A DNA stretch of 64,000 nucleotides from Pseudonocardia hierapolitana (lineage in GTDB: Bacteria > Actinomycetota > Actinomycetes > Mycobacteriales > Pseudonocardiaceae). Below are positions 25,635 to 33,972 of this stretch, piece after piece (the stretch's first letter is position 1; each line of letters begins with the position of its first letter). Position numbers and translations under genes: made by a program. The DNA lies in NCBI RefSeq assembly GCF_007994075.1, contig NZ_VIWU01000001.1, forward strand, positions 4,898,001 to 4,962,000, written 5' to 3'. The notes beneath the pieces were generated by a model that was not told where the DNA came from, ran no database searches, and saw nothing but the letters and a program-made list of their open reading frames with translations.

Positions 25635-26987
25635 GCAGGCGGCCGCTCCCTCGAGCAGCCCGGTGCGGAACCGTCCGATGCGCTCGAACCCGTGGTCGGC
25701 CGGGTCGGACGCGCCTGCCGCGTCGCGGGCCACCCAGTCGGCGGCCAGCAGCACCTGGACGGCCTCGTCGAGGTCGCCGGGGGAGAGCTGGAACCCCTCG
25801 GCGGCGTCGAACAGCCTGTCGGTGTAGGCGCCGGTGAGACAGGTCGTGGCCGCGCCCGCCGGCGTCCCGACCGGTGATCGCCCGGAGGCGTCGAGCATCG
25901 CGATCCCGTAGCGGCCGGCCACCACGGTGGCGCCGGCGAAATCGCCGATCTCCTCGTGGAGCCGCTCGAGCGCGGCGACGTCGACCGCGACCCCGCCGTC
26001 CTCGCGGCAGTACGCGGCCGGCCCCTGCGCGGCCAGCTCGGGGACGGGGCAGGCGCCACCGGTGGAGAGCTGCGGCGGGTCCCAACCGGGCGCGAGGCCG
26101 CCGAAGAACTCCGCGGCGTCGCGCTCGACGAACGCGAGCAGCTCCCGCAGCGGCAGGTTGCCGCCCCGCGCGAGGTCGGCCTCGGAGCCGAACCGGCGCT
26201 GCGTGAACGTGCGGTTCTCGAGCGTCATGCCGGCGCAGAGCGTGGCGCCCTCGGTCCAGCCGTCCTGGAACGCGGAGACCCGGTCGAACGCGTTGCCGTG
26301 CGCCGACTCGTCGCCCGCCGCCACACCGAGCGGGTCGCGGAACCCGACGAGCGCCTGCATCGCCTTGTCGCGCTCCTGCAGCCCCAGCGGGAGGCCCGCG
26401 ACCGGCTCCTCGGCGAAGTGGGCGAGCGCGGCGCCCGCATAGCAGTCGGCCATCGACTCCAGCAGGATCGTGGGGAACCGCTGCGGATCGCGGCCCTGCT
26501 GGTCGTCGACGCCGAGCCGCGACTGCACGGCGTGGCCCACCTCGTGCGCGATCACCACCGCAACGCCCACCGGGCCGAACCGGTCGTGCAGCGCCGGGAT
26601 CAGCCCGTCGGCGTCCCAGGCGACGGCGTCGGCCGACGGGCAGTAGAAGGCCTGGTCGGCGAGGTCGGCAGCACGGTTGACGCACGGCGGTGGCGGGGTC
26701 GCCGGGTCCTGCGTCTCGACGGCGGTGAACGAGCTGATGTCGCGCCACTCGCGGCCGAAGGCGGCGGGCAGCTCGGCACGCCAGAACTCCTGCAGCGCCG
26801 TGGCGGTGGCCTCCGCGACCCGCCCCGCGGGATCGGACTGGGCCGTGCTCGCGGGGGTGGCGGGCGTGGGAGCCGTGGCCAGTGGCCGGGCGTTCCCGGA
26901 CACCACCTGGCTGCATGCGCTCGTCAGGATCAGGACAGCGGCAACGAGGCCGGCGAGCCGGTCGATCGGTGCTGACACGCGCCCCAT
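25632..26987 (-). CDS. Secreted lipoprotein zinc metallopeptidase (YpfJ/neutral zinc metallopeptidase type)
   Basis: A protein of 451 residues. The signal peptide ends in a lipobox, LTSAC (Cys25), so the protein should be anchored on the outer face of the membrane. The zinc site is HEVGH at 148-152, with ESMADCYAG supplying a third ligand (Glu177). The pattern YCPSADAVAWDADGL before it is typical of the family. Several cysteines suggest disulfides. ATG 26987 is chosen; a longer frame has no ribosome site and lacks the signal at its start. The 3' end meets the transporter scar. Confidence 0.82.
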   Translation of the reverse strand: MGRVSAPIDRLAGLVAAVLILTSACSQVVSGNARPLATAPTPATPASTAQSDPAGRVAEATATALQEFWRAELPAAFGREWRDISSFTAVETQDPATPPPPCVNRAADLADQAFYCPSADAVAWDADGLIPALHDRFGPVGVAVVIAHEVGHAVQSRLGVDDQQGRDPQRFPTILLESMADCYAGAALAHFAEEPVAGLPLGLQERDKAMQALVGFRDPLGVAAGDESAHGNAFDRVSAFQDGWTEGATLCAGMTLENRTFTQRRFGSEADLARGGNLPLRELLAFVERDAAEFFGGLAPGWDPPQLSTGGACPVPELAAQGPAAYCREDGGVAVDVAALERLHEEIGDFAGATVVAGRYGIAMLDASGRSPVGTPAGAATTCLTGAYTDRLFDAAEGFQLSPGDLDEAVQVLLAADWVARDAAGASDPADHGFERIGRFRTGLLEGAAAC

Positions 26988-27043
26988 GATGACCTGCCGA
27001 GCCGTTGCGGGGGAGCGGTTCGGCCGAACACGTCGCGGCCGGA

Positions 27044-27049
27044 TAGCGT
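27044..27049 (+). promoter_or_regulatory. -10 element before the DUF2029 gene
   Basis: TAGCGT is 8 bp upstream of GTG 27058, with no Shine-Dalgarno sequence between. A leaderless start is likely. Confidence 0.4.
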
Positions 27050-27057
27050 CAGGCACC

Positions 27058-28287
27058 GTGTCCTTGACGAACGGACGGCCCTTGCTGAGCCGAGGACCCG
27101 ATCGGGCCCCTCCGGCGCCGCGCGGGAGCCTCGTGACGGCGCGCCGGGTGGTATCCGGTGTGCTCGTGCTGGCGTCGCTCGTCGCGACGGTGGTGCTGCA
27201 CGTGCGGCACTCCGACGCGCTGGTGACGATGCTGCCGGGGCCCGACATGCGCGACCTGCACGTCGACTTCGACACGTTCTGGCACTCCGCCGTCGCCCTC
27301 GTGGCGGGCGGTGACATCTACGACACACCGGCGAAGCTGACGAACCTCAACCCGCCGCTGCTCACGGTGCTGCTCGTGCCGTTCGCCTGGCTGGACGCGC
27401 TCACCGCCTACCGGGTGTTCATGGTCCTCACGCTGCTGCTGGTGGCGGCCGCGGTGCTCGCCGTGGCCAGGGAGCTGCGGCTGCCCCGCACCGCCACCGC
27501 GCTCGCGCTCGTCGCGGTGCTGGCCTCCTCCCCGCTGCACGGCACGCTCGTGCTCGGCCAGATCTACCCGCTGCTCCTCGCCGGGCTCGTCGCGGGCTGG
27601 ATCGCGGAGCGGCGCGGGCACCCGGTGCTCGCCGCCGTCCTGTACGGCGTGACGGTTGCGCTCAAGCCCTCCCTCGCGCCGGTCCTGCTCCTGCTCGCCG
27701 TCCAGCGCCGCTGGGTGCCGCTGCGGGCCGGTGTCGCAGCGGCGGCGATCGCCACCCTCGCGGGCGTGCTCGTCGCCGGGCCGTCCAGCGCGGTCGAGTG
27801 GCTGAAGATCGCCTTCACCGAGCCGGTGCCCGACACCGTCGACAACGCCTCGCTGCCCGGGCTCGCCGTGCGGTTCGGCGTGCCGTCCGTGTTCGGCATG
27901 CTGGCGGGGCTGGCCGTGCTCGTCGGCACCCTCGTCTGGATCGGGCGCCGCCGGGATCGGATCGACCCGGCCGGCACCGCGCCGTGGGCGGTGCTCGCGG
28001 CCGGGCTGCTGTTCTCCCCGATCGCCTGGCACAACTACCTCATGCTGCTGTTCCCCGGCGCTCTCGCGCTGGTGCCGCTCGGGCTCGGCGCGCTCACGGC
28101 GGCCGGGCTCGCGCTCGCCGTCATCCCGGTGTCGTGGAACGCCGACTGGCCGCCCGAGGGCGTCGGCGCCGATCTGGCCCGCTCGCTCTACTGCGCGATC
28201 CTGGTCGGTTACTGGGCGGTGCTGCTGTCGTCGTCCGTGCGACGGGTGGCGGACGAGCCCGTGGCCGACCCGGTGGCGTCGGGCTGA
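27058..28287 (+). CDS. DUF2029/GT87-family polyprenyl-phosphate mannosyltransferase-like membrane protein
   Basis: A protein of 409 residues with about ten membrane segments. After the first helix comes [20 protein letters not shown] (the acidic loop with the likely catalytic Asp) and [20 protein letters not shown], the usual GT87 pattern seen in mycobacterial PimE and arabinofuranosyltransferase AftC-like enzymes. The segment [16 protein letters not shown] is also characteristic. It probably transfers a sugar from polyprenyl phosphate to envelope glycans. Its last 79 bp overlap the end of glgB on the other strand. Confidence 0.85.
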   Translation: MSLTNGRPLLSRGPDRAPPAPRGSLVTARRVVSGVLVLASLVATVVLHVRHSDALVTMLPGPDMRDLHVDFDTFWHSAVALVAGGDIYDTPAKLTNLNPPLLTVLLVPFAWLDALTAYRVFMVLTLLLVAAAVLAVARELRLPRTATALALVAVLASSPLHGTLVLGQIYPLLLAGLVAGWIAERRGHPVLAAVLYGVTVALKPSLAPVLLLLAVQRRWVPLRAGVAAAAIATLAGVLVAGPSSAVEWLKIAFTEPVPDTVDNASLPGLAVRFGVPSVFGMLAGLAVLVGTLVWIGRRRDRIDPAGTAPWAVLAAGLLFSPIAWHNYLMLLFPGALALVPLGLGALTAAGLALAVIPVSWNADWPPEGVGADLARSLYCAILVGYWAVLLSSSVRRVADEPVADPVASG

Positions 28288-31181
28288 ACCGCGGGCGTCG
28301 GCGGCGCCTCATCGGGGGCGTCGGCGGCGACCGGGGCGGCCGGGCCGTCGTCGAGCACGGTGTCAGCCCCCGCGGGAGGGCTTTCCGGGACGGCGTGACC
28401 GGACGCGGTGCCGGACACGGTGGGCAGCTCGCCGGTGTCCATCTCATCCGGGTCCGGGCCCGGTTCGGCGGGTGGGGCGGCTGGGGCGGTGTCGCCCGCC
28501 CGTGCCGCGCTCCACGGCGCGGCATCCCACGCACTGGCCTCCGGCGCCGTGGCATCCGGCGGCGTGGCGCCCGGTGCCGCAGCATCCGGCGCCGTGTGGC
28601 GGAGGCCGTTCGGCGACGACGGCGCGGGCTCGGCAGGGCCGGTGGCCGGACGGGTCACCGGTGCGCTGGTGCCCGTGCTGACCGCGGCCGGACCGGCGAC
28701 GGCCGACGGCCGCTCGGGCGCGTCGGACGCCGGGACCTCCGCGTCGAGGGCCGGATCGCCCGTGCTCTCGCTCGGGACCGGATCCGGAGCGGGCGCGCGC
28801 TCGGGCGAGTCGGACGCGGGGACCTCGGCGGCGAGGTCGGGCTCGTCGGCCGCAGGCCCGGTGGGGGCGGTCCCGGTGAGCGCCGGGGCGGCCGTCGCCG
28901 TCTCCGCCGGGGCCGCTGCCGGGGCCGTCGCGGCTCGGCGGCGCACCGCACCGGCACCCGGCTCCGGCACGAGCCACAGCACGCCGGCAGGCGGGAGCTG
29001 CAGCACGGCCGACGCCGGCCGTCCGTGCCACATCGTCCGCTCGGCCTCGACGGCGCCCAGGTTCCCGACCCCGGAGCCGCCGTAGATCTGGGCGTCGGTG
29101 TTGAGCACCTCGCGCCACCGGCCGGCGAAGGGCAGCCCGACGCGGTAGTCGCGCTTGGGGCTGCCGGAGAAGTTGGCGATGCAGGCGAGCACGGTGGGCT
29201 TGCCGTCGGCGTCGACGCCGTGGCGCAGGAAGCTCAGGACGTTGCCGGAGGCGTCGTTGGCGTCGATCCAGGAGAAGCCCTCGGGGGTGAAGTCCTTCGT
29301 CCACAGCGCAGGCGTGGCGCGGTAGGTCCGGTTCAGGTCCCCGACCAGGGTCTTCACGCCGCCGTGCAGCGGGTCCTCGAGCAGGTGCCAGTCGATCGAC
29401 CGGGACTCCGACCACTCCCGCTCCTGGCCGAACTCGCCGCCCTGGAACAGCAGCTGCTTGCCCGGGTGCGCCCACATGTACGCCAGCAGCGCGCGCAGGT
29501 TGGCCGCCTTGTTCCAGGCGTCGCCCGGCATCCGACCCCACAGGGAGCCCTTGCCGTGCACGACCTCGTCGTGCGACAGCGGCAGCACGAAGTTCTCGCT
29601 GAACGCGTACATCAGCGAGAACGTCATCTGGTTGTGGTGGTAGCCCCGGTAGATCGGGTCGCGCCCGGCGTAGTCGAGCGTGTCGTGCATCCAGCCCATG
29701 TTCCACTTGAACCCGAAGCCGAGGCCGCCGAGATGGGTGGGGCGGGTGACGCCGGGCCAGGCCGTGGACTCCTCGGCGATCGTGACGACGCCGGGGTGGT
29801 GGCGGTAGACGGTGGCGTTCATCTCCTGCAGGAACGCCACCGCGTCGAGGTTCTCGCGACCGCCGTGGACGTTGGGCAGCCACTGGCCCTCGGGGCGGGA
29901 GTAGTCGAGGTAGAGCATGCTGGCCACGGCATCGACGCGGAGGCCGTCGATGTGGAACTCGTCGAGCCAGTAGAGCGCGTTGGCCACGAGGAAGTTGCGC
30001 ACCTCGCGGCGGCCGAAGTCGAACACGAGCGTGCCCCAGTCGGGCTGCTCGCCGCGGCGCGGGTCGGCGTGCTCGTAGAGCGCGCCGCCGTCGAACTTGG
30101 CGAGCGCCCACTCGTCGCGGGGGAAGTGCCCCGGCACCCAGTCGACGATCACGCCGAAGCCCCGCTGGTGGAGGTGGTCGACGAAGTAGCGGAAGTCGTC
30201 GGGCGTGCCGAAGCGGGCCGTGGGCGCGTAGAAGGAGGTGACCTGGTAGCCCCAGGAGCCGCCGAACGGATGCTCGGCCACCGGCAGCAGCTCGACGTGC
30301 GTGAAGCCCATCTGGCCGAGGTAGTCGGCCAGCTCGTGGGCGAGCTCGCGGTAGCCGAGACCCGGCCGCCACGAGCCGAGGTGCACCTCGTAGACGCTCA
30401 TCGGCTCGGCGTGCGCCTGGCGCAGCGCACGTGCCGCCATCCACTCCTCGTCGCCCCACTCGTGGCCCGACGCATCGACGATCGAGGCCGTGGCCGGCGG
30501 GACCTCGGTGCGGAAGGCGAGGGGGTCGGCCTTGTCGCGCCAGCGCCCGTCGCGGCCGAGGATGCGGAACTTGTAGCGGGTGCCGGGCGCGATGCCGGGG
30601 ATGAACAGCTCCCAGACACCCGAGCCGCCGAGCACGCGCATCGGGTGGGCCCAGCCGGTCCAGCCGTCGAAGTCGCCGGTGACGCGCACGCCCTGCGCGG
30701 TGGGGGCCCACACCGCGAAACTCGTGCCGGTCACGGGGCCTGCGGGGGTGTCGTAGCTGCGCACGTGCGCGCCGAGCACGTCCCAGAGCCGCTCGTGCCG
30801 GCCCTCCCCGATCAGGTGCAGGTCGATCTCGCCGAGCGTGGGCAGCCAGCGGTAGGGGTCGTCGACGACGTCGACCCGATCGCCGTAGCGCACCGCCAGG
30901 CGGTAGTCGGCGGGCGGCCCGGGCACCACACCGGAGAACAGGCCGGAGTCGTGCACCTTGGCGAGCGGGAACCCCTCCCCGCCCTCGCGCACGACCTCCA
31001 CCCCGTCGGCGTGCGGGCGCAGCACGCGCACCACGGTGCCGTCCGAGTGCGGGTGCGCCCCGAGGACCGAGTGCGGGTCATGGTGCGCGCCGCCGAGCAG
31101 CCGGTCGATCGTGTGCGGGTCCGGCGGGCACGGGTCGATCCGACCGCTGATCGTCTGGGTCCGGTTCTCCTCACGATCCAC
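28209..31181 (-). CDS. glgB: 1,4-alpha-glucan branching enzyme with 245-residue disordered C-terminal extension
   Basis: A protein of 990 residues. Residues 1-740 are a normal GlgB: N-terminal beta-sandwich domains, the GH13 barrel with nucleophile Asp417 ([12 protein letters not shown]), acid/base Glu470 (TIAEESTAW) and transition-state Asp538 ([13 protein letters not shown]), and a C-terminal sheet ending [10 protein letters not shown]. It adds alpha-1,6 branches to the linear glucan made by GlgE. Residues 745-990 are Ala/Pro/Asp/Glu-rich, include the repeat AEVPASD-x-PER (785-795 and 814-824), and are absent from typical GlgB. The frame stays open, but the tail overlaps the DUF2029 gene by 79 bp. 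The leaderless GTG start is preceded by TAAGGT. Confidence 0.93.
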   Translation of the reverse strand: MDREENRTQTISGRIDPCPPDPHTIDRLLGGAHHDPHSVLGAHPHSDGTVVRVLRPHADGVEVVREGGEGFPLAKVHDSGLFSGVVPGPPADYRLAVRYGDRVDVVDDPYRWLPTLGEIDLHLIGEGRHERLWDVLGAHVRSYDTPAGPVTGTSFAVWAPTAQGVRVTGDFDGWTGWAHPMRVLGGSGVWELFIPGIAPGTRYKFRILGRDGRWRDKADPLAFRTEVPPATASIVDASGHEWGDEEWMAARALRQAHAEPMSVYEVHLGSWRPGLGYRELAHELADYLGQMGFTHVELLPVAEHPFGGSWGYQVTSFYAPTARFGTPDDFRYFVDHLHQRGFGVIVDWVPGHFPRDEWALAKFDGGALYEHADPRRGEQPDWGTLVFDFGRREVRNFLVANALYWLDEFHIDGLRVDAVASMLYLDYSRPEGQWLPNVHGGRENLDAVAFLQEMNATVYRHHPGVVTIAEESTAWPGVTRPTHLGGLGFGFKWNMGWMHDTLDYAGRDPIYRGYHHNQMTFSLMYAFSENFVLPLSHDEVVHGKGSLWGRMPGDAWNKAANLRALLAYMWAHPGKQLLFQGGEFGQEREWSESRSIDWHLLEDPLHGGVKTLVGDLNRTYRATPALWTKDFTPEGFSWIDANDASGNVLSFLRHGVDADGKPTVLACIANFSGSPKRDYRVGLPFAGRWREVLNTDAQIYGGSGVGNLGAVEAERTMWHGRPASAVLQLPPAGVLWLVPEPGAGAVRRRAATAPAAAPAETATAAPALTGTAPTGPAADEPDLAAEVPASDSPERAPAPDPVPSESTGDPALDAEVPASDAPERPSAVAGPAAVSTGTSAPVTRPATGPAEPAPSSPNGLRHTAPDAAAPGATPPDATAPEASAWDAAPWSAARAGDTAPAAPPAEPGPDPDEMDTGELPTVSGTASGHAVPESPPAGADTVLDDGPAAPVAADAPDEAPPTPAVQPDATGSATGSSATRRTDDDSSTAQ

Positions 31182-31187
31182 GCGCGC

Positions 31188-31193
31188 ACCTTA
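31188..31193 (-). promoter_or_regulatory. -10 element of a leaderless glgB promoter
   Basis: On the minus strand TAAGGT stands 6 bp before the GTG start of glgB, and no ribosome site intervenes. Confidence 0.5.
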
Positions 31194-31261
31194 TTGCGCC
31201 GGGCGGAAGGTCGCCGATTCTGGGCGCAACGACCCGGTCACGGTCCGCCAAACTGGGCCAT

Positions 31262-31960
31262 GTGTCGGCGTCCGGCAGGTGGTGGCGGCTCGCGGCGGTC
31301 GCGGTCGTGGCGGTCCTCGTGGCCGCACTCGTCGGTGTGGTGGTGGCGTTCCCGTCGGTCGCCGCCATCACCTGTCCCGGCTGCTACGGGCTCGAGCAGG
31401 AGCGGCCGGGCCTCTACGTCGAGCCCGGCCTCACCGCTGTGCAGCACCGGGAGGTGATCCACGCCGTCGACGAGGGGACGCAGCGCGTCAAGGAGTACTT
31501 CGGAGACCTGCGCAGCGAACCCGACGTCCTCGTCTGCTTGACGGAGGAGTGCTACACGCGGATCGGCGGTGGCCGCGAGCGCGGGATCGCCGTGCTGTAC
31601 CGCGCGGTGATGCTCTCCCCGCGCGGCATCGACCCGGTCATCGCCGCGCACGAGCTCACCCACGTCGAGCTGCGCGCCCGGCTCGGGCGGGCGTCCGTGC
31701 CGCAGTGGTTCGACGAGGGGCTCGCCGTCCTCGTGTCGGACGACCCGCGCTACCTCCTGCCCGAGGGAGCGCCCGACCGGTGTCGCGTCGAGCCGACCGG
31801 GCCGCTGCCGGAGACCCTCGACGCCTGGTTGCGGGACGCAGGCGAGGACGCGCAGGTCTACGCGCAGGCGGCGTGCGTGGTGAGCCGCTGGACGGCGTGG
31901 AACGACCTGCACGGGCTCATCGCCCACCTCGCGGCCGGCGGAGCCTTCCCGCAGAGCTGA
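31262..31960 (+). CDS. Putative exported gluzincin-type metallopeptidase
   Basis: A protein of 232 residues. One N-terminal membrane segment or signal (about 9-35) precedes an extracellular domain with a CPGCYGLE motif. The zinc signature is HELTH at 130-134, with PQWFDEGLA supplying the third ligand Glu152; this spacing is that of peptidase MA-like gluzincins. Five or six cysteines suggest disulfides outside the cell. GTG 31262 is chosen because the hydrophobic segment follows at once; the ATG two bases upstream is in another frame. Substrate unknown. Confidence 0.78.
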   Translation: MSASGRWWRLAAVAVVAVLVAALVGVVVAFPSVAAITCPGCYGLEQERPGLYVEPGLTAVQHREVIHAVDEGTQRVKEYFGDLRSEPDVLVCLTEECYTRIGGGRERGIAVLYRAVMLSPRGIDPVIAAHELTHVELRARLGRASVPQWFDEGLAVLVSDDPRYLLPEGAPDRCRVEPTGPLPETLDAWLRDAGEDAQVYAQAACVVSRWTAWNDLHGLIAHLAAGGAFPQS

Positions 31961-31972
31961 CCCGGCCTGGGA

Positions 31973-32021
31973 GCGCCCCCGTCGTAATGGCCCTTCGTGG
32001 CGACGCGCTGAACCGGGGCGC
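31973..32021. terminator. Nested hairpin between convergent genes
   Basis: GCGCCCC/GGGGCGC (31973-31979 and 32015-32021) encloses CGTCG/CGACG (31980-31984 and 32001-32005). The structure occupies most of the 72-bp gap between two convergent genes. Confidence 0.5.
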
Positions 32022-32032
32022 GCCCGTGCCGC

Positions 32033-32215
32033 TCAGGCGCGCCGGACCGCCCGCACCAACAGCCAGATCCCGGCCACCAGGGCTACCAGCCCGATGACCA
32101 GCCACAGCCGGGAACCGGACATGAAGCTGCCGCCGAGCAAGTTGCTGCCCTGCAGGGTCCACACGGCGCCGACCAGGACGAGGACGACGCCGACGGCGGG
32201 AAGCGCGAATCGCAT
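32033..32215 (-). CDS. Small two-helix membrane protein
   Basis: A protein of 60 residues. Residues 3-24 (FALPAVGVVLVLVGAVWTLQ) and 37-55 (WLVIGLVALVAGIWLLVRA) are membrane segments separated by GSNLLGGSFMSGS. This short protein is widespread in actinobacteria as a hypothetical membrane protein. The ATG directly follows GGAGG, so translation may be leaderless. Function unknown. Confidence 0.78.
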   Translation of the reverse strand: MRFALPAVGVVLVLVGAVWTLQGSNLLGGSFMSGSRLWLVIGLVALVAGIWLLVRAVRRA

Positions 32216-32296
32216 CCTCCGATGATGCTCCCGCCCGATGAGTGCCGAGGACGTTCGTTCCTCGTGTGATCAGCATTCTGTCGCGGGTCGGGCCAC

Positions 32297-33424
32297 CTAC
32301 ACCATCCTCCCCGACGGTCCTGGTGCGGCGGGTAGTTCCACCGTGACGCGGAGCCCGCCGTCGGGGCGTGGGGTGAGGGTGAGGGTTCCGTCGTGTGCCT
32401 GTGTGATGGTCGTGACGATCGCCAGGCCGAGGCCGACACCTGCGTGGTCGTTGTGCATGCGTTCGGTGCCGCGCTGGAACGGTTCGGCAAGTGTGGAAAC
32501 CAACTCCCGCGTGAGCTTCTCGCCGGTGTTCTCGACCGTGATCGCCACAGTCTGGGGGTGAACGCTGGTCGTGACCCACACGGTGCCCTTCTCGGACAGG
32601 TTGTGGACGATCGCGTTGTGCACGAGGTTCGTGGTCACCTGCAGCAGAAGCGCGCGTGAACCGGTGGCGGGGGCGATGTCGCCGGAGGTCGCGATGGTGA
32701 GGCTGCGTTTTTCTGCGAGGGGGAGCAGCGTTTCGGTGGCCTCTTCCGCGAGGAGGGACAGGTCGACGGGTTCTCGGGGGAAAGTCCGCCGGTCGGCGCG
32801 GCTGAGCAGGAGTAGTGCCTCGGTGAGGTCGACCGCTCGGGTGTTGACGGCGTGGAGGCGGTCGACCAGTTCGCCGGTGGCGCAGTTCGGATCGGTGCGG
32901 GCCACGTCGAGCAGTGCCTTCGAGATCGCCAACGGGGTGCGCAACTCGTGAGAGGCGTTCGCTCCGAATCTCCGCTGTTCGGCGACGTGTGCTTCGAGCT
33001 GGGCGAGCATGGTGTCGAAGGCGTCGGCGAGTTCGCGGAACTCGTCTCCGCGGCCCGGTAGCCGGATCCGGTGGGAGAGCGATCCGTTCGTGGCCATGCG
33101 GGTGGCTTCCGTGATGCGAGTCAGGGGCGCGAGCATGCGGCCGGCGAGGATCCACCCTCCCACGAGACCGAACACCAGCAGGAACGCCATCACTGCGGCT
33201 GCCACCGAGCCGAAGACGCGTGGGCCGAAGGCGGCTGAGTCGAAGATCCGCAGGAGGCCGGAGAGGTTGGGGACGAATGCACCGCTGCGCGAGTTTCGCA
33301 GCAGGAACACCCACACAACAGCGAGCAGCAGGCCACCTGCGAGCATGAGGAACCCGGCATAGCTGAGGGTGAGTTTGAGGCGAACGCTCAACCCGGGCCG
33401 CCTGTCCACGGTCTGCTCCCTCAC
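32297..33424 (-). CDS. Sensor histidine kinase without adjacent response regulator
   Basis: A protein of 375 residues. Two membrane helices (about 17-42 and 71-94) enclose a 28-residue extracytoplasmic loop. A HAMP linker follows, then the H-box with phospho-acceptor His159 (GANASHELRTPLAISK). The N-box is VTTNLVHNAIVHN, and the G-boxes read HAGVGLGLAIV. This is a CutS/VanS-like kinase of the kind that senses envelope stress next to ABC exporters. No response regulator lies on either side. A -10-like TAGCAT (33451-33446) and 11-bp-spaced direct repeats lie upstream. Confidence 0.88.
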   Translation of the reverse strand: MREQTVDRRPGLSVRLKLTLSYAGFLMLAGGLLLAVVWVFLLRNSRSGAFVPNLSGLLRIFDSAAFGPRVFGSVAAAVMAFLLVFGLVGGWILAGRMLAPLTRITEATRMATNGSLSHRIRLPGRGDEFRELADAFDTMLAQLEAHVAEQRRFGANASHELRTPLAISKALLDVARTDPNCATGELVDRLHAVNTRAVDLTEALLLLSRADRRTFPREPVDLSLLAEEATETLLPLAEKRSLTIATSGDIAPATGSRALLLQVTTNLVHNAIVHNLSEKGTVWVTTSVHPQTVAITVENTGEKLTRELVSTLAEPFQRGTERMHNDHAGVGLGLAIVTTITQAHDGTLTLTPRPDGGLRVTVELPAAPGPSGRMV

Positions 33425-33460
33425 CCCCGGGCCCCGGATGCCTCGATGCTACGAGCCGGC

Positions 33461-33479
33461 GCATATCGTCGGCATATCG
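33461..33479. promoter_or_regulatory. Direct repeats typical of an OmpR-family response regulator site
   Basis: GCATATCG occurs at 33461-33468 and again at 33472-33479, an 11-bp period, which is one helical turn and the usual spacing for OmpR/PhoB-type dimers. The low-GC site lies between the kinase gene and the truncated ABC ATPase gene, just upstream of the kinase -10 element. Confidence 0.5.
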
Positions 33480-33525
33480 AAAACCGGATACGTGCCGGCA
33501 ACGCCCGGCTGCGTTGACTGGGGGC

Positions 33526-33972
33526 ATGACGTACCGCAGACCAGCGCGAACGGCAGCCCGGTCTTCGGTGTCCTCGTCCTCCTCCGCCCTCGGCGCGCCC
33601 GCGGCACGGCACATGGCCCCGCCCCGACGGCTGCTGGGCGGTGTGCGGGTCGACGACGCGACCCGGGAACGTGCGCAGACGCTCGCCGAGACCCTGGGCG
33701 TGGCCGACGGGCTCGGGCACCGGCCCGCGGAGCTGTCCGGTGGCCAGCAGCAGCGGGTCGCGATCGCCCGGGCGCTGGTCACCGGGCCGGATCTGCTGTT
33801 CGCCGACGAGCCCACCGGGAACCTGGACTCCACCACCTCGGCGGAGGTGCTGGAGCACCTGCGCCGGTCGGTGCGCGAGCTGGGCCAGACCGTCGTGATG
33901 GTCAACCACGACCGCGACGCCGCGGCCTTCGCCGACGACGTGGTCACCATGCAGGACGGGCTGATCGCCTGA
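33526..33972 (+). pseudogene. N-terminally truncated MacB/LolD-type ABC ATPase lacking Walker A
   Basis: The frame from ATG 33526 gives 148 residues, against about 230-250 in the family. From GVRVDDATRERAQTLAETLG onward the homology is excellent: the signature ELSGGQQQRVAIARAL, Walker B LLFADEPTGNLDS and the H-loop VMVNHDRDAA are intact. The Walker A loop, the Q-loop and the first 100 residues are missing, replaced by about 40 serine/arginine-rich codons with no homology. The product cannot bind ATP normally by itself. The stop overlaps the permease start (TGATG), showing the original operon. Confidence 0.82.

Noticed and set aside
27798..31457. Plus-strand frame of over 1200 codons across glgB
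   Set aside because: It is antisense to the unmistakable GlgB protein and has no recognisable domain.
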